Assembly: GCA_039111635.1 (NCBI GenBank)
Contig: JBCAQO010000006.1
Coordinates: forward strand, 2,790,001 to 2,854,000
Origin: Heterobasidion occidentale
Taxonomy: Eukaryota; Basidiomycota; Agaricomycetes; Russulales; Bondarzewiaceae
Direction: 5' to 3'
Length of the DNA: 64,000 nucleotides
Position numbers and translations under genes: made by a program. The notes below the pieces were generated by a model. That model made no database searches, was not told the origin of the DNA, and saw only the letters and a program-made list of their open reading frames with translations. This document shows positions 46,493-62,147 of this stretch, piece by piece; position 1 is the stretch's first letter; every line of letters begins with the position of its first letter.

Positions 46493-48570
46493 TCAACCTC
46501 CGCAGCGTTCATCACTGGCGAGAGCTTTCCTCGGTCCAGTTCCCGAGTTGGCGTGCTTGGATTGACGCGGCCTCGCTGACCCGCTCCCAGCTGGAGCTCT
46601 CCAGACGCATATCAGGCCCATGTTTGAATATCGCATGGTCAACCTACATTATAAGTAAAGTGAGGAGGATCAGACCCTTGGAAACATGATACTCACCGCA
46701 GTCCGCCAGCCCATCGAGATGCCCCTCTCATAACAACGCTTACAACCAAGCCGGACATCTTTTTCATCCATCTGCTTCCATGAGGTATTGTTCGGATCCG
46801 CACCGCAGGCGACCATTACGACCTTCACCTTGTCCGATGCTTCGTGGGTTGTCAGGGTGTCGGCGGACCATGGCCAACAACCAAAGTGAGATTGTGCGGC
46901 ATGATTGTAGACAGATCCTCCAAATGAAGCTGGAAATTTGGCTAACGAGTGAGGCCTGTGGCAACAAGGATGTGAGATCAGGTCAGCGTAAGCCACACTG
47001 CGCGAGGTTTTCTTGCACAGAGGCTCTTGGCACCCGAACACAGTGGCAGGATGATCAAGGGTCCTGAATTTCTTGAACACAGGGTCCAGTTCAGGAAAAG
47101 GTTTGGTCAATTGGGAATCGACGGTTCGGCGCCATCGACTGAATGCGGCCGGGATGACTCTGCGGAGCTTTCTCCATTCCGGCTTTGATATCTCGCGTTT
47201 GTAGCGAACGTCCAGCACTTTTTTGACTTCAGGAAGAAGGGCAGTGTCGATATAGGTCTCGTGGCATCGCACATCAGGGAATTCTGTCTCCATACAGAGC
47301 AACAGTTCACCGAGGCTGCGAAAGCGCTTGTACAAAGCAGCCCTTTGCGCGCAGTCCTCTAAATATTCGATAATGACTGCCTTGGTGTGAGACCATTCTG
47401 CACGGAACCATTGAGCGTCAGTGCTGAAAGAGCAGAATTTGTGACATGGTCTAGTATAGACGAACCAACATGATCCAAGAGAACGAGAGGGTGTATCGAC
47501 AATGAATCTCGAATCTCGTCGTTGGCGAGCAGCTCTTTGTAACCCAATTTCTCCATTTGGGCTACGATCCTACGTTGGAAAAAGACTCTGAGAAAAAGGA
47601 AACGGGTGAATTGGTTTAGCCCACCTCGAAGTATTACGACGTTGAATTTCAAGAAACATAGCGAGGCGCTCTTCTCTCTTCTTTAAGAAATGTCTTTCGA
47701 ACCATCTGGTGTGCTATGTTCATGTGTGATTAGCAGTTCACCATGATTATGTAGAATTACATACTAGTTTACTGTACATCCCTGCGAGCCTGTCGACATG
47801 ACAGTTTTGATCGGAAGGTGAGAGTCCTCGGAGCTCTTTGGCAACGGCACACATAGCCTTTGAATATGAAACCCTTCTGCTAGACCACGGAAGCGTAGCA
47901 CTGTAATGGCGCTGTGCTTTCTTCCAGGCGGCCTCATCGACACCATTCGGACAGATTGGGTTCTGGACAAACCTGATGAGGTGGGAAGAAGATCAGCTTG
48001 ATAGGCCGGAGGATTCAAGCAATCCGGGTAGCCTATAGCGTCATACGTACAGTTCATTGAAACATTCATCGCACAAGCGGAGTTGCGCAACCCGGAAAGA
48101 CCCCCTCTGAACAGCAGTTTTGTACCCGACTCATACGCTCAGGGCCTTCATACCTGACAATGTGTCTAGAAAACGAGGCTAGCGTAACGAAGGAGAGCCA
48201 TGCCTGGGGGGCACTCGGGAATGGAAGGATATTTCTCAAGTGCCGCTGTCCAGTACTTGTCGCATTCCTTGCCCAGAAGCAAGACGCGAAATGTCCTGTT
48301 GGTTCGTGATAAGCTCAGTAAGTCGTTGGGTTCAAGATCCCAGAAGATCTGAGGACGGAACGATGTGAGACCTAGGTCCTCCGTTGAAGGTCTGAGCAAC
48401 AATACCTCAAAATGAAGCTCCAGAGGAAGTGGGAAGAGGCGCTCTATTGTGGCATGGTGCTTGGAGCCTCCCACCGTCTTCGGACCAGCTGGAAACTTCG
48501 AATAGTAGAGTTGAACCCAGATGTTCATGCGGTTGTGCCGTGGAAGTTTGGAAAGTAAGAAAGGCGGCAT
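46493..48570 (-). pseudogene. F-box protein gene, right-arm copy, with nonsense codon
   Basis: Start at 48,570 (MPPFLLSKLPRHNRM). The F-box halves LFPLPLELHFE and IFWDLEPNDLLSLSRTNRTF are intact, and the second half of the gene is open where the left copy is broken (TKPFPELDPVFKKFRTLDHP, SHPCCHRPHSLAKFP, RLGCKRCYERG, C-terminal VDHAIFK). However TAG at 48,166-48,168 replaces the Glu codon in RYASLVFETHCQ, the following acceptor reads TACAA instead of TACAG near 48,122, and 8 nt are missing from the Cys-pair exon near 48,093. A truncated protein with only the F-box could still be made. The lesions differ from those of the left copy. Confidence 0.7.
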
Positions 48571-49394
48571 CGATGTAGGAAGGAATGTGTATATCTTGAA
48601 AAGCTCAGAGAAGGCGTTCGTACGTTGAGAAGAGCATTCATGGCGATGGCACAATATATATAGGCGTAACCAAGCACATGACTCAGTGGCTTGCTTTTGC
48701 ACTTCGCTGGGTTGAATCAAAACAATAGGGTGTTATCAGGCTGCTACAGTGAGTATAGGTGATGGATAATATAAGGATAGGCCATTCACTGCGAAACTTT
48801 GTCGGTTAATGATCTAGACACGAGTATCCTTGACTTCAACAGGGCGCACCTCGATATAGAGTGGTCTAATCCCTGATCGTCGCGAGCCTTGTAGACCTGC
48901 AGTAACATAACCTGCGGGGCCATACAACGCCATGCTAATAAGAAAACCAGCCCTGCATCTGTTCTGCGATCTGCCTACATCTGTGCGCCGGCGAAGATAT
49001 CTGCTGCAAAGAGATACCCAGTGCTTGTCTGGCATCTAAGAGATATCAATATTTTTGTCATTCCCGTACCCGCTACGAACGTTGGGCCCATCCGCTAGGT
49101 CTCTGAGTTGCTGCAAGCCGTGAATCCGCCTTTTCCGATTGAGTTGGATGTTATTTCTGCGTGCAAGGCGACTGGATCCTAGAAGGGGCGCTCACAAAAC
49201 ATGAACGTGGTCTGCCATTTCATAGAGCAGGGTCATCAGTACCTCGGAGGGCGTTCCCGCATCTATGACTTGAGCAGTCATGATGCGTGCTATGACTCGT
49301 AACTGCTATCGGGGTAATCCAACTGCTGTCAGAGCCTCCGGCAACGGAAGAGAAAGTAGACAACACATCTCCTCGATAATCAAGCAACTATCGC
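48571..49394. other. Spacer corresponding to 6,095-6,906 of the left arm
   Basis: 5' flank of the F-box copy and 5'-to-3' junction with the hypothetical gene. Several indels distinguish it from the left arm (for example around 49,040-49,055 and 49,150-49,165). No gene supported. Confidence 0.45.
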
Positions 49395-49981
49395 TTACTG
49401 ACATACAGACTCGAAAACAAAATTAACCTGCACAGCTCTAATGACTCTCATTCGCGACGTCTTCTCTAACGCTGTGGAGTATGGATGAAAGTGTGTTCGT
49501 TGAAAGTTGAGATAGCCAAGGCAACGACGTACCGGCCAACCACCGGTCTAGACCCACGAAACACCACTCTAAGCCCCTGCAATATTTCTTTGAGAGAATC
49601 ATACAGTCTTGGGGCGTCCGAAGACCCTTGGGCATAGACGATACTGTGGATCAGGCTATGTAGTTCGGCGAAGTCTCGCTCAGGGCCTAAGGACAGTTCA
49701 CCAGAGGCATCGGAGTCCGTGAATAAGGTAGACTCAGAGGTGATTGATGAAGAATCGGCGACTTCATCTGGCAGTTCTTCTGGTTGCTCGACAGTTTGGA
49801 GGTTAGTCAGAGCTTGACTGAGCTCAAGGGATGTGCCGGAGGGCACTGAGTTGCTTCGCGTCAGCGTGTGCGGTTATACGGTCATGCAGGCACATCTAAG
49901 AGACTTACCATCAGCGATGTTCATCTCAGATGAGGGAGAAGGCCCAGAAGGGGAGGAGTGAGGCAGGCTGGCGTCGGCCAT
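49395..49981 (-). CDS. Small acidic hypothetical protein, right-arm copy
   Basis: Same three-exon structure as the left copy, start at 49,981 (MADASLPH) and stop at 49,395-49,397. The middle exon encodes SLGPERDFAELHSLIHSIVY and LEWCFVGLDRW-like sequence with GLRVVFRG visible in another frame only. It differs from the left copy by a few substitutions (for example QTVEQPEELPDE for RTDEQPEESTDE). Function unknown. Confidence 0.5.
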
Positions 49982-50579
49982 ATTGTCCAGATCTTCAGTG
50001 AGTAGCAAGTAGAGAAGTGAGGAGAAAGACGGCAGGACAAATGGTGGCAAATGATGTTTCGGCTTCGGTTTACGTCCTCTGAGTGTCAGATCTTCGTACG
50101 ATTGCCCCTGGGGACAGCGCTTGCATACTGTCGTCGACTTCCATGTCGATGCTCCGCTTTACATTTGCTCGCCATTGTGCTCCCTGTCCTTGAAGTGTCC
50201 TATACTTACCAGTCCTGCATTACCTCTTTGCCGTGTTGGAAGAGCGCCCGACAAGCCGGATGAAACACCACGTGCATGTGACCAAGGTTTCGGTCAAAGC
50301 CTGCATGGGCGTGCAGAGCATTGAAACTCGCGTTGAGCGCTGTTGAGCGAGAGCTTTCTTTCTAATTACTGCAGCCTCGAAAACGGAGCTCATATCGCAA
50401 TCAGCTAGCTTTCTGCTCTTGTATCAGCCAGGATGAACCTACACTCACGGGATTACTTTCGTCGGTCGTATTGAACTCGCTCCCTAAGGAGTCATATGCA
50501 CCAGGGGCGACCCACCTGCCGGCATGTGTTCGCTGTTCATGACACCCTCGACTGCGCACCACACTCCTTCGACTGAGCC
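49982..50579. other. Divergent intergenic region, right arm
   Basis: Between the hypothetical gene (minus) and acetyltransferase (plus). Contains the block GATGAAACACCACGTG region (50,260-50,275) absent from the left arm. No gene recognised. Confidence 0.5.
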
Positions 50580-51688
50580 ATGTCTGAAGGCCCTCCAGGA
50601 ACCTCACATGCATTTGTTCGCCCCGCAGATCGCGACGACATCCCAGCTCTCGTCATTCTTGCGCGACGAGCATTCATCAACGACCCATTCACCAACTACT
50701 GTGGTGACCTGAAAGAGGTACTACTCTCTATCTCTCCACGCTTTCCTGATTCCGCTGTTGAATCGTCTGCCCAGGCTCTTTCAAACGATGTCAGCACCCC
50801 CAGGCGACAGCACCTCGAGCTCTTCTACCGCATGCTGTTCGGCGCTATCATTCGCTCGGGAGGACGAGTCATGGTAGTCGCGGTCCCTATCCGTGTGAAG
50901 AGCGATGATGGTCAAAGTGCGGACGCGGAGCGCAAGCGGAGCCGACGACGGGACAAGATCGTAGCAGTCGCCGCTTGGTTGCCGCCCACGTTAGAATCGG
51001 CCTCGATCACCCTTGGGCGCTCTTGCGGTCGGGGCTCGTGGGCGCAGTACGGAGATGGGGCCTAAAGGGAGCTCATGTACGCTCAACTCTCCTCATTAGG
51101 CCACGGCAAAATGGTCACATTGGATCAGCGCGCAGGGATCGAGTATGGGAGCAAGGTCGAGAAGGCGTTCGAAGAGATATACAAGGCGCGCGGCGTGAAG
51201 GAGACGGAGCTCGACGCGTGGTATCTCCAGTTGGCAGCGACGGAGCCCGATGAGCAGGGAAAAGGTTCGACAACCATCGCAACTCTTCTTCTGCTAATAC
51301 AAGTTTGCCATGCTCACTTCCATCTGCGATAGGCCATCTCTCACTTCTCGTTCGTGAAGCATTTGCGCACACGCCAAACGCGACGTTTGTGCTTGAGGCA
51401 ACGACGGAGAAATCGCGTGACCGCTATGATCACTTTGGATTCCAGGTAGGTGCCATCAAAGATCACAATGCACATGTCCGCTTTTCTGACCCTCGCCTGC
51501 GTCGTTTATCTCAGCTTGAGCGCCCGATCGTTTTCGGGAAGGGCAAATTCGACAGCAGTGGGTACAGAGCAAAGGGTGAGAGTGCAGAAGGGTTTCAAAT
51601 CTATGCGATGGTGAAGGTGAGTTACTCTGGCTCACCTTATGGTCTCCGCTTTGACGATTGCGGGGGTGAATAGTGGACAGGATCCTAG
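50580..51688 (+). CDS. GNAT-family N-acetyltransferase, right-arm copy with one-base deletion
   Basis: Exons as in the left copy: 50,580-50,717; 50,775-51,076; 51,129-51,264; 51,333-51,445; 51,515-51,616; 51,674-51,688. At about 50,986-50,988 this copy has CCC where the left arm has CCCC (within TTGCCGCCC), so the protein leaves frame after AVAAWLPP and stops at 51,062-51,064. Everything downstream, including WYLQLAATEPDEQGKG, is otherwise identical to the intact left copy. With only one base lost in a run, a sequence error is as likely as a null allele. Confidence 0.7.
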
Positions 51689-52363
51689 TGTCGACGTTGC
51701 CCAGTCGTTGCCCCATCTCGTGGTCAATGGCTGTTGGAAAGGTTTGAGGAATTTATTCGAGTGGAAGTCCCATCTAAAAGGCTAGGTTTCCTCGAAGCGT
51801 GAACCAATGTGACTTGTTACTCGTCGTTTTGTTACGGAAAGAATCTATCTATCCTTACAAAAGAATTTGACAATCGAACACTCAGCACATGCGCACGGAT
51901 ACTTTTAAATGCGAGCACGCCTGTTGCGGCCCCGCTGTCTTGAAACTACCATCCTTTCGATCGCTCTTCGTTGTTCGTTCAGTTAGACGGAGAGCCTGTT
52001 GGATTTGATCGACGCGTACTGCTACCTAGTTGCAAGAGACGTGTCGAGTGCTGAGTGCAGGGTTTGGAGAGCAATGATGAATGTGGACATTGGAACATTT
52101 GCGCAGCCGAAAAGACGAGCATGCACGAATACGAGCGCCAACCGTGGTCGCCGTGTGTGTCGACGAGGAGACGCGTGTCTGCAGCGTCGAAAGAAAATGA
52201 TGCGAGCATGGAGGACGAGGCACGGAGCTGGAAAGGGAGTGCGGGCAAGGCACCAAGGCACCTGAGCCTGGGTGCATACAGCCGCATACACTCCGGCTCC
52301 CTTCCCTTTATCTTCTTCTTCCCCACCGTCTCCCTCGTCCCTCTCCCCCTCTGCGCCAGCGTC
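51689..52363. other. Intergenic region upstream of the right-arm methyltransferase
   Basis: Counterpart of 3,135-3,809, essentially identical to it. Includes an in-frame upward extension of the methyltransferase ORF that is treated as leader. No separate gene. Confidence 0.5.
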
Positions 52364-53820
52364 ATGCCTGTCCGCCATCCGCGCTACACATTCCTCCTCG
52401 CCGTCCTGGTTCTCCTCGTTCTCTTCCTACTCCCCGACACATCCTACTCCTACAATTCATTCTACCCCGCTCCTTCCTCGCTAGCGCGCACGGTCACTAC
52501 AGACCTTGGCCTCCCGGCGCGAGTTGCACGCGCAGAGAGGATATACCAAAAGATGCTTGCAAAGCGGAAGGGCCTCATTAACAAGTTTGGCCCCAACGTG
52601 AAGGACATCGTTCCGTGAGTCTTCCGTGCTCCCACTTGACTTTGCTGCTCAAGCACCCGTCCTGCCGCCCCTCGTCCTTGTCGTCGTAGCTTTCCAGAAG
52701 ACAGAGAGCCATGGCCAGCCTATACCATCTGTAAGTCCCTCACTCTTCCTAACGACAGTCGTCTCTCCCCACGACCTGCGCGTCTCATCTCCGACACTCA
52801 CTCGCTCAAAAGGGGACTTCTTCCCCCCCGCCTTCAACTGCCCCCATGAACTCGAACGCATCGGCGCCCTCGGCGACGGCGGGAAATGGCTCTGCGGCCT
52901 CTCCCGGCTCGAGTCCAAGCCCGACTGCGTCGTCTACTCCATCGGCGCCGCCGCCCACGCCTCCTTCGAGGCCGAGCTCCTCGCCCGCACCCGCTTCTGC
53001 GAGGTCTGGGGCTTCGACTTCACCGTGTCCGGCTTTGGCCCGGAAATCACCGCGCCGCACAAGTCTGACTCGGACTGGCGCGCGTATTTCGCGGAGCCCG
53101 TCGAGCATTTCTACACCGCGGACGGCCAGGAGGGGGAGGAGGGTGCGGACGCCGAGGAGGGTGGACGGAAGGAGTATTGGAGCGACAGGGGAAAGTCGCT
53201 CGAGCGCAGGACGCACTTCAAACCTTGGGGCGTCGCGGGCCACGACGCGCCCGCCACGAGCGACAAGCCGCCGATCTACACCATCGAGTCGCTCATGCGC
53301 TTGAACGGTATGCGATCCCCCCTCTGTTTCTCTCTCGCTCCCCTCTCAACCGACGAGAATCGTTCCAGACCACGCACACATCGACGTCCTCAAGATCGAC
53401 GCCGAGTCCCTTGAATTCGACGCCCTCACGGCGTTCGTCGCCGCCTTCTCGACGCTGCCCATCGGCCAGCTGATCGTCGAGCTGCACGTATGGAACAGGC
53501 CCTTCGACGAGCTGCTCAAGTGGTGGGAGGCGCTCGAGCGCGCAGGCTTGCGCGCGTTCATGACCGAGGTACGTCCGCGCCGTCCCGTTCAGCCACGGTG
53601 CTCACACACGTTTCAGCCAAACCTGATCTACCAAAACTACAACCGGCACGCGAGCCCCGAGCTCGCGGAGGTGAGCACCCCCTCTGACATGACGTCCGCA
53701 GCGACGTGACGCGCCTGACCCGCTCCGCTCTCCCCGCAGTTCTCCTTCCTCAACGTCAAAAACACAAACGTCTTCGTCGCAGACGCGTCTGCGGCGCCGG
53801 ACACCGCGCGAGGCGCCTGA
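52364..53820 (+). CDS. METTL24-like (Methyltransf_22) membrane-anchored methyltransferase, right-arm copy
   Basis: Six exons (52,364-52,614; 52,705-52,730; 52,813-53,307; 53,369-53,568; 53,617-53,670; 53,740-53,820) give 368 residues. The short second exon uses the acceptor at 52,703-52,704, which is what restores PWPAYTIWDFFPPAFNCPHE. Signal-anchor at about residues 9-26, then the CPHELERIGALGDGGKW core, a variable Glu/Gly-rich insert, DHAHIDVLKIDAESLEFDAL, IGQLIVELHVWNRPFDELL and FSFLNVKNTNVF. The start is chosen for the short basic stretch and anchor that follow. Intact and nearly identical to the left copy. Probably a Golgi or ER lumenal enzyme; acceptor unknown. Confidence 0.82.
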
Positions 53821-57160
<3,340 letters not shown>

Positions 57161-57350
57161 AACTGGAGCCTGGACGGATTAGGAAGGCGAGGAAGAGTCC
57201 GCGCGGAGTCTGAATCGAGCGTGTCCACCTCCCCCGGCCGGCCGCCGTCGTCGCGCTCCTCTCCTCACCCATTAACGCCTCGCGTCTGACTCACTGCCCT
57301 CCTCCTCTCCCTCCCCCATCGCCACTCCAGCCTCCGCAGACATACAAGCC

Positions 57351-59488
57351 ATGTCCGACTACGAGTTCTCAGACGACGACAACGAATACTACGACGAGGA
57401 CGAAGAGATGATCGACCCAGAGGACGGTATGTCAGCCACTCTCCGCCTGTTATGTGCCCGGTGGGGACACCAGCCATCGCAGCTTAGGAATACACATACC
57501 TTGGCTGCCGCCGTGAGCGCCTCCCCTGCCATCGTCGTCCGTCGATCCAACTCGGATTACGCCTTCCAGGATGCACAACATACTGGTGTCCCCACTGCGC
57601 ACGCATCCCACCCCTGAACCGCGTGCTGATAAGCAACCCCTCCCGTCCACAGCGTCTGCATCGTCCGAAGACGACATGGACATGGACAACTTCCAGGATG
57701 ATATCAAGATCATCGCCAACAAAGGCAAGAAGAAGTCGTATGAAGTCGAATACGACGATCTCACACAGGCCATGGTCGAGGACCTCATCAAGGCTGATGT
57801 CGACCACATCAGCTCCATCTTCGGTGTTGACGTACGTGCGTCTGTTCACTGGCGCCTGCACCGGCCTTCACTGCCCACACACAGAACGACGCCGCCGCGC
57901 TGCTTCTGCGCCACCTCGACTGGAACAAGGACAGGCTGATCGACAAGTTCCTAGACAATTCATTGGCCATCTCCGTAGCGGCGGGCATCTCTCCAGCCCC
58001 TCCTCCATCTCTACCGTCAACTCCCGCGCCAGTGTCCATCCGCCCCGTCACGCGCTCGTCCGCAGCGCGCTACCCCACCCCGCCTGTCAACCCGCGAATT
58101 TGCACCATCTGCTTCGACGACTCGCAGACCAAGACGCTCGCGCTCGTGTGCGGGCACACGTTCTGCACGGACTGCTGGTCCGCGTATGTCACGAGCAAGA
58201 TCCGCGAGGAGGGCGAGCACCGCATCGTGTGCATGGCCGAGGACTGCGGCGTCGTGTGCACCGACACCTTCGTGCGCGCCGCGCTCGACGGCGACGTCGC
58301 CACCGTGGCGCGCTTCCACGAGCTCCTGGTGCGCAGCTACGTCGCCAGCAACCCGAACCTCAAGTTCTGCCCGTACCCCTCGTGCTCGCACACCGTGTCC
58401 TGCCCCTCTGCGGCCTCGCGCTCCTCGCTGGCCGCGATCGTGCCCACCGTCGTGTGCGGCGCCGACTCGAAGCACCTGTTCTGCTTCGGCTGCGCGGTCG
58501 AGGGCGACCACAGGCCGGTCCTGTGCTCGGTGGCCAAGATGTGGCTGCAGAAGTGCCACGACGACAGCGAGACGGCCAACTGGATCAAGAGCAACACGAA
58601 GGAGTGCAGCAAATGCCAGAGCACGATCGAGAAGAACGGCGGGTGCAAGTAGGTGTCGGTTTCTCGCCATCGCGTGCGCGAGAGAAGGGCTGACGTCGGA
58701 TCGTAGTCACATGACGTGCAAGAAGTGCAAGTACGAGTTCTGCTGGGTGTGCATGGGTGAGGCGGACCGCGTCGGCTGCGGGTGATCGGTGCTGACCGTC
58801 TTGCGTTCCAGGTCCGTGGGTCGACCACGGCACGGCGTGGTACTCGTGCAACCGGTACGATGAGAAGGCAGGGGTCGAAGCCCGCGACGCGCAATCGCGC
58901 AGCCGCGCCTCCCTCGAGCGCTATCTGCACGTGAGTTTTTTTCTTCTTCTTCTCGCGCGCGCACGACGCCAAGGATCTGAGGTCGGTCCGTGCAGTACTA
59001 CAACCGCTGGGCCAACCACGAGCAGTCTGCGAAGCTGTCGGTCGAGCTGTACGTGAAGACGGAGAAGAAGATGGAGGAGATGCAGGTGACGACGGACCTG
59101 ACGTGGATCGAGGTGCAGTTCATGAAGAAGGCCGTCGACGAGGTGGAGAAGTGCCGCACGACGCTCAAGTGGACGTACGCGATGGCGTACTACCTCGACA
59201 AGGGCAACCACAAGGAGCTCTTCGAGGACAACCAGAGGTGAGCTTTCGCCGGACACGTGCACCGACGGGCGCTCACCGTCGCACAGGGACCTGGAACGGG
59301 CGGTCGAGGACCTGTCGGAGCTGCTCGAGTCGCCGATCGAGGCGGAGACGATCCCGACGCTGCGGCAGAAGGTGACGGACAAGACGGTGTACGTGCAGAA
59401 GCGGAACGAGATCGTGCTCGAGGACACGGCGGCCGGGTACCAGGAGGGGCGCTGGTCCTGGAACGTCGAAGTGGAGGGCTTCGAGTGA
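57351..59488 (+). CDS. Ariadne-type RBR E3 ubiquitin ligase
   Basis: Transfers ubiquitin through a RING-HECT-hybrid mechanism. Seven exons (57,351-57,426; 57,653-57,831; 57,885-58,648; 58,707-58,756; 58,812-58,930; 58,996-59,237; 59,287-59,488) give 543 residues, phases all consistent. Acidic N-terminus ([19 protein letters not shown]), UBA-like helix, RING1 from CTICFDD (Cys 158) with [13 protein letters not shown] with [16 protein letters not shown] and [15 protein letters not shown], and RING2 [14 protein letters not shown], whose last Cys (about 339) is the predicted catalytic residue, then [15 protein letters not shown]. The C-terminal helical Ariadne domain ([34 protein letters not shown]) follows. 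Transcribed divergently from the KRS gene 190 bp away. Confidence 0.92.
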
Positions 59489-60358
59489 GCGCGCGCACCA
59501 CGTGCGCTCATTTCTAGATATCTGCCATCCGAACGACGAACGCCGCGCTCGCAGGCCACGACACCATGACGCATCTCTCTCCTCACATCCACAAGCGCTC
59601 TCACGCGGCGGTCTCGCATCACTCAGTTAGCTTTTTACATTTTCCGGTTTTTTCTTCCGTGTGCTGTCCGCTGCTCTTTCCGTCCACATCCCGTCTCGTC
59701 CCTGTAGTCACGAATCGTCCATCGTTGTGTTTATAGCCTGTCCACCGTACATTGATACAGAATCGAATGTTCCAGCACGTAAATTATCTATGCGCCGGCG
59801 CCGCAAGTGCACGGTGGGAAAAAGGCGCGGTCGGTAGCGAGGCGCGGGAGTGGGTGTTTGTTGGCAGAGGAAGTAGGAGACGGGGATGCAAATATAGCAC
59901 AGGGACGGGTGTTCCATATGAGGGCTGTTGTGCGGTGCTGCTGTGCCGGATTGGGGACAAGGCGGACGAGAGACGACAGGGCAGGAGGGAGGTGAGGAAT
60001 GCTAGTCTACGAAGATGAGGTCAAACAGAACATGGATGGAAATAGACTGGAGACAGGCTTGACACGGAGAGACGGCTTGGCGGCGGCTTGGCTGCAGGGA
60101 AGAGGCTGCGAGTGCAGACGCGCCGGGATTGAAAGTCCGCCGGGGTGGAGCGAAGGTTATGTCGTGTTTGTAAGCGTCAGCCCGTCCGTCCTCTTATTAC
60201 TAGCCTTCTGCCCGCCGTCGCCGTCGACGCCCACCGGTCTGTTTCGCCATCGTCGCTGCAGTCGATACACCACCGCTCTTTATCTTCCCCTCTCTACTCG
60301 CCCATCACGACCACGCACGCACACCCAGCGCAGCCGCGGCTGGCCTGAGTCCCGTCCG
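59489..60358. other. Intergenic region
   Basis: 3' flank of the ligase (T-rich) and 5' region of the glycosyltransferase, which has a pyrimidine-rich leader at about 60,180-60,300. Short open frames are not credible genes. Confidence 0.55.
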
Positions 60359-62147
60359 ATGTTGTACCTCACAAAAGACCAGTTTCCAATATGTGAGCCC
60401 GTCCTCCCCTCCCCCGCTCGCCTCCACCGCACTCACCGACTCGCCCTCTCCCAGTCATCCCATTTGGCGTCATCGGGTGAGTCCCTGCGAATGCTGTGTC
60501 TCTGCGCCTTCTTTCTGTCGATCACCCCGCCGCCCCATCAAACCGTCGTCGACCCGTATGCCCTGACGCTCACCCTCGCTTCTCCCTTTCCAGCTTCTAC
60601 CGCTACCTCTGGTACAGCATACGTATCCTCGCCTCCTTCGTCTACAAGCCCGTTCCCCTCCCAGAAAACCCCACCTACATCGCCTCGGAAGATGTCACCA
60701 TCATCGTCCCCACCATCGACGCCGGTGAGGAGTTCAAGGAGGCCGCCCACTCCTGGCTCGTCGGAAAGCCAAAGGAGATCATCATCATCACAGAGGAGAA
60801 GATGCGCGCGCCCCTCCAGGACCTCGCAAACGCCGTCGACCCAGAGCGCATCCGCGTCCTCACCGTCCCCTTCGCCAACAAGCGCCTCCAGATGTCCCAC
60901 GGCATCAAGAACACCACCACCGACATCATCTTTTTCGCCGACGACGACGCAATTTGGCCCTCCACCCTCCTTCCCTCCGTCCTCGCCTGCTTCGAGGACC
61001 AGAAGGTCGGCGGCGTCGGCACCTCCCAGCGCGTACAGCCCGTCGGCGACCGCATGACCGTCTGGGAGGTCCTCGCCGCCTTCCGCCTCACCATCCGCAA
61101 CATCGAGATCGCCTCCTCCACCCACATCGACGGCGGCCTGCCCTGCCTCTCCGGCCGCACCGCCGCCTACCGCACCGTCATCCTCAAGGACCCCGAGTTC
61201 CTCCACGGCTTCACCCACGACTACTGGCTCGGCAAGTACCACCTCAACTCGGGCGACGACAAGTTCCTCACCCGCTGGATGGTCACCCACGGCTGGAGCA
61301 CCTACGTCCAGTGCTGCAAGGAGGCAGAGCTGCTCAGCACGATGAAGCCCAACTGGCGCTTCCTCAAGCAGGTCCTCCGCTGGACGCGCAACACGTGGCG
61401 CTCCGACCTGCGCTCGCTCTTCATGGAGAGACAGATCTGGACCTCGCATCCCTACGTCGCGTATACCATGGCACGCGTTTTCTTCCCCTGCTCGCGTTGG
61501 TTTGCTCACGAAGGCGCGTTTGCAGGTCGACAAGCTTTTCAACCCCTTTACCCTTCTCGCAGGCCCGGGCCTGGTCGCCTACGTCGTCTACAAGAGCACG
61601 ATACCCACAGACCAAGGCGGCTTCCACTTGCCGTGGTGGTGCGTCTCCGCTCGCGCGCTCTCCGAATGCGCCCCCCCGATCTCACAAAATTTGTTGTTTC
61701 CCGATGCAGGAACGTCGTCATTTGTTACGTCGTGTGGCTCACGGCAACGCGCACCGCGAAGCTCCTCCCGCACCTGTGGAACCGCCCACAGGACGTGATC
61801 TACGTCCCCGCGTTCATCCTCTTCGGATACTACTTCGCGATCATGAAGATCTACGCCCTGTTCACGCTTCACGAGGTACGCCCGGATCCGCGGCGCTTGC
61901 CGTTCTCTTGTCTTCTTGCCCCCCTCCCGGACTGACGCGTTTGGCGTGCTGGTAGACCGGCTGGGGCACCCGCGCGGGCATCGGCGATCCGTCGGCCGCG
62001 ATGGCTGCGGTGGACGACAAGCCGTCCGAGTCGATGCACGACATCAAGGGCCCGTCGTCGCCGCCGCAGCAGCGCTACCACGACATGCCGGCGCCGGCGC
62101 CGCAGTACGCGCAGCAGATGGAGATGCAGACCGGGTTCGCGCGGTGA
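60359..62147 (+). CDS. Family 2 glycosyltransferase, hyaluronan-synthase-like polysaccharide synthase
   Basis: Membrane processive glycosyltransferase, related to fungal Cps1-type enzymes. Six exons (60,359-60,392; 60,455-60,476; 60,594-61,476; 61,526-61,638; 61,710-61,875; 61,956-62,147) give 469 residues. After an N-terminal hydrophobic segment (FYRYLWYSIRILASFVY) come the GT-A motifs: VTIIVPTIDAGEEF, FFADDDAIWP (metal-binding DDD), GGLPCLSGRTAAYR, LNSGDDKFLTRWM (catalytic Asp) and the QVLRW product-binding QxxRW motif. Several C-terminal membrane helices (VVICYVVWLTATRTA, FILFGYYFAIMKIYALF) form the presumed channel, ending in a Pro/Gln-rich tail. The third intron donor (GTTTTC) is weak. 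Product unknown; a cell-wall or capsule-like glycan is an inference. Confidence 0.88.

Noticed and set aside
60538..61542. 334-codon open frame on the minus strand
   Set aside because: Antisense to the long glycosyltransferase exon; composition (Gly/Glu/Asp/Val-rich) is that of a shadow frame.
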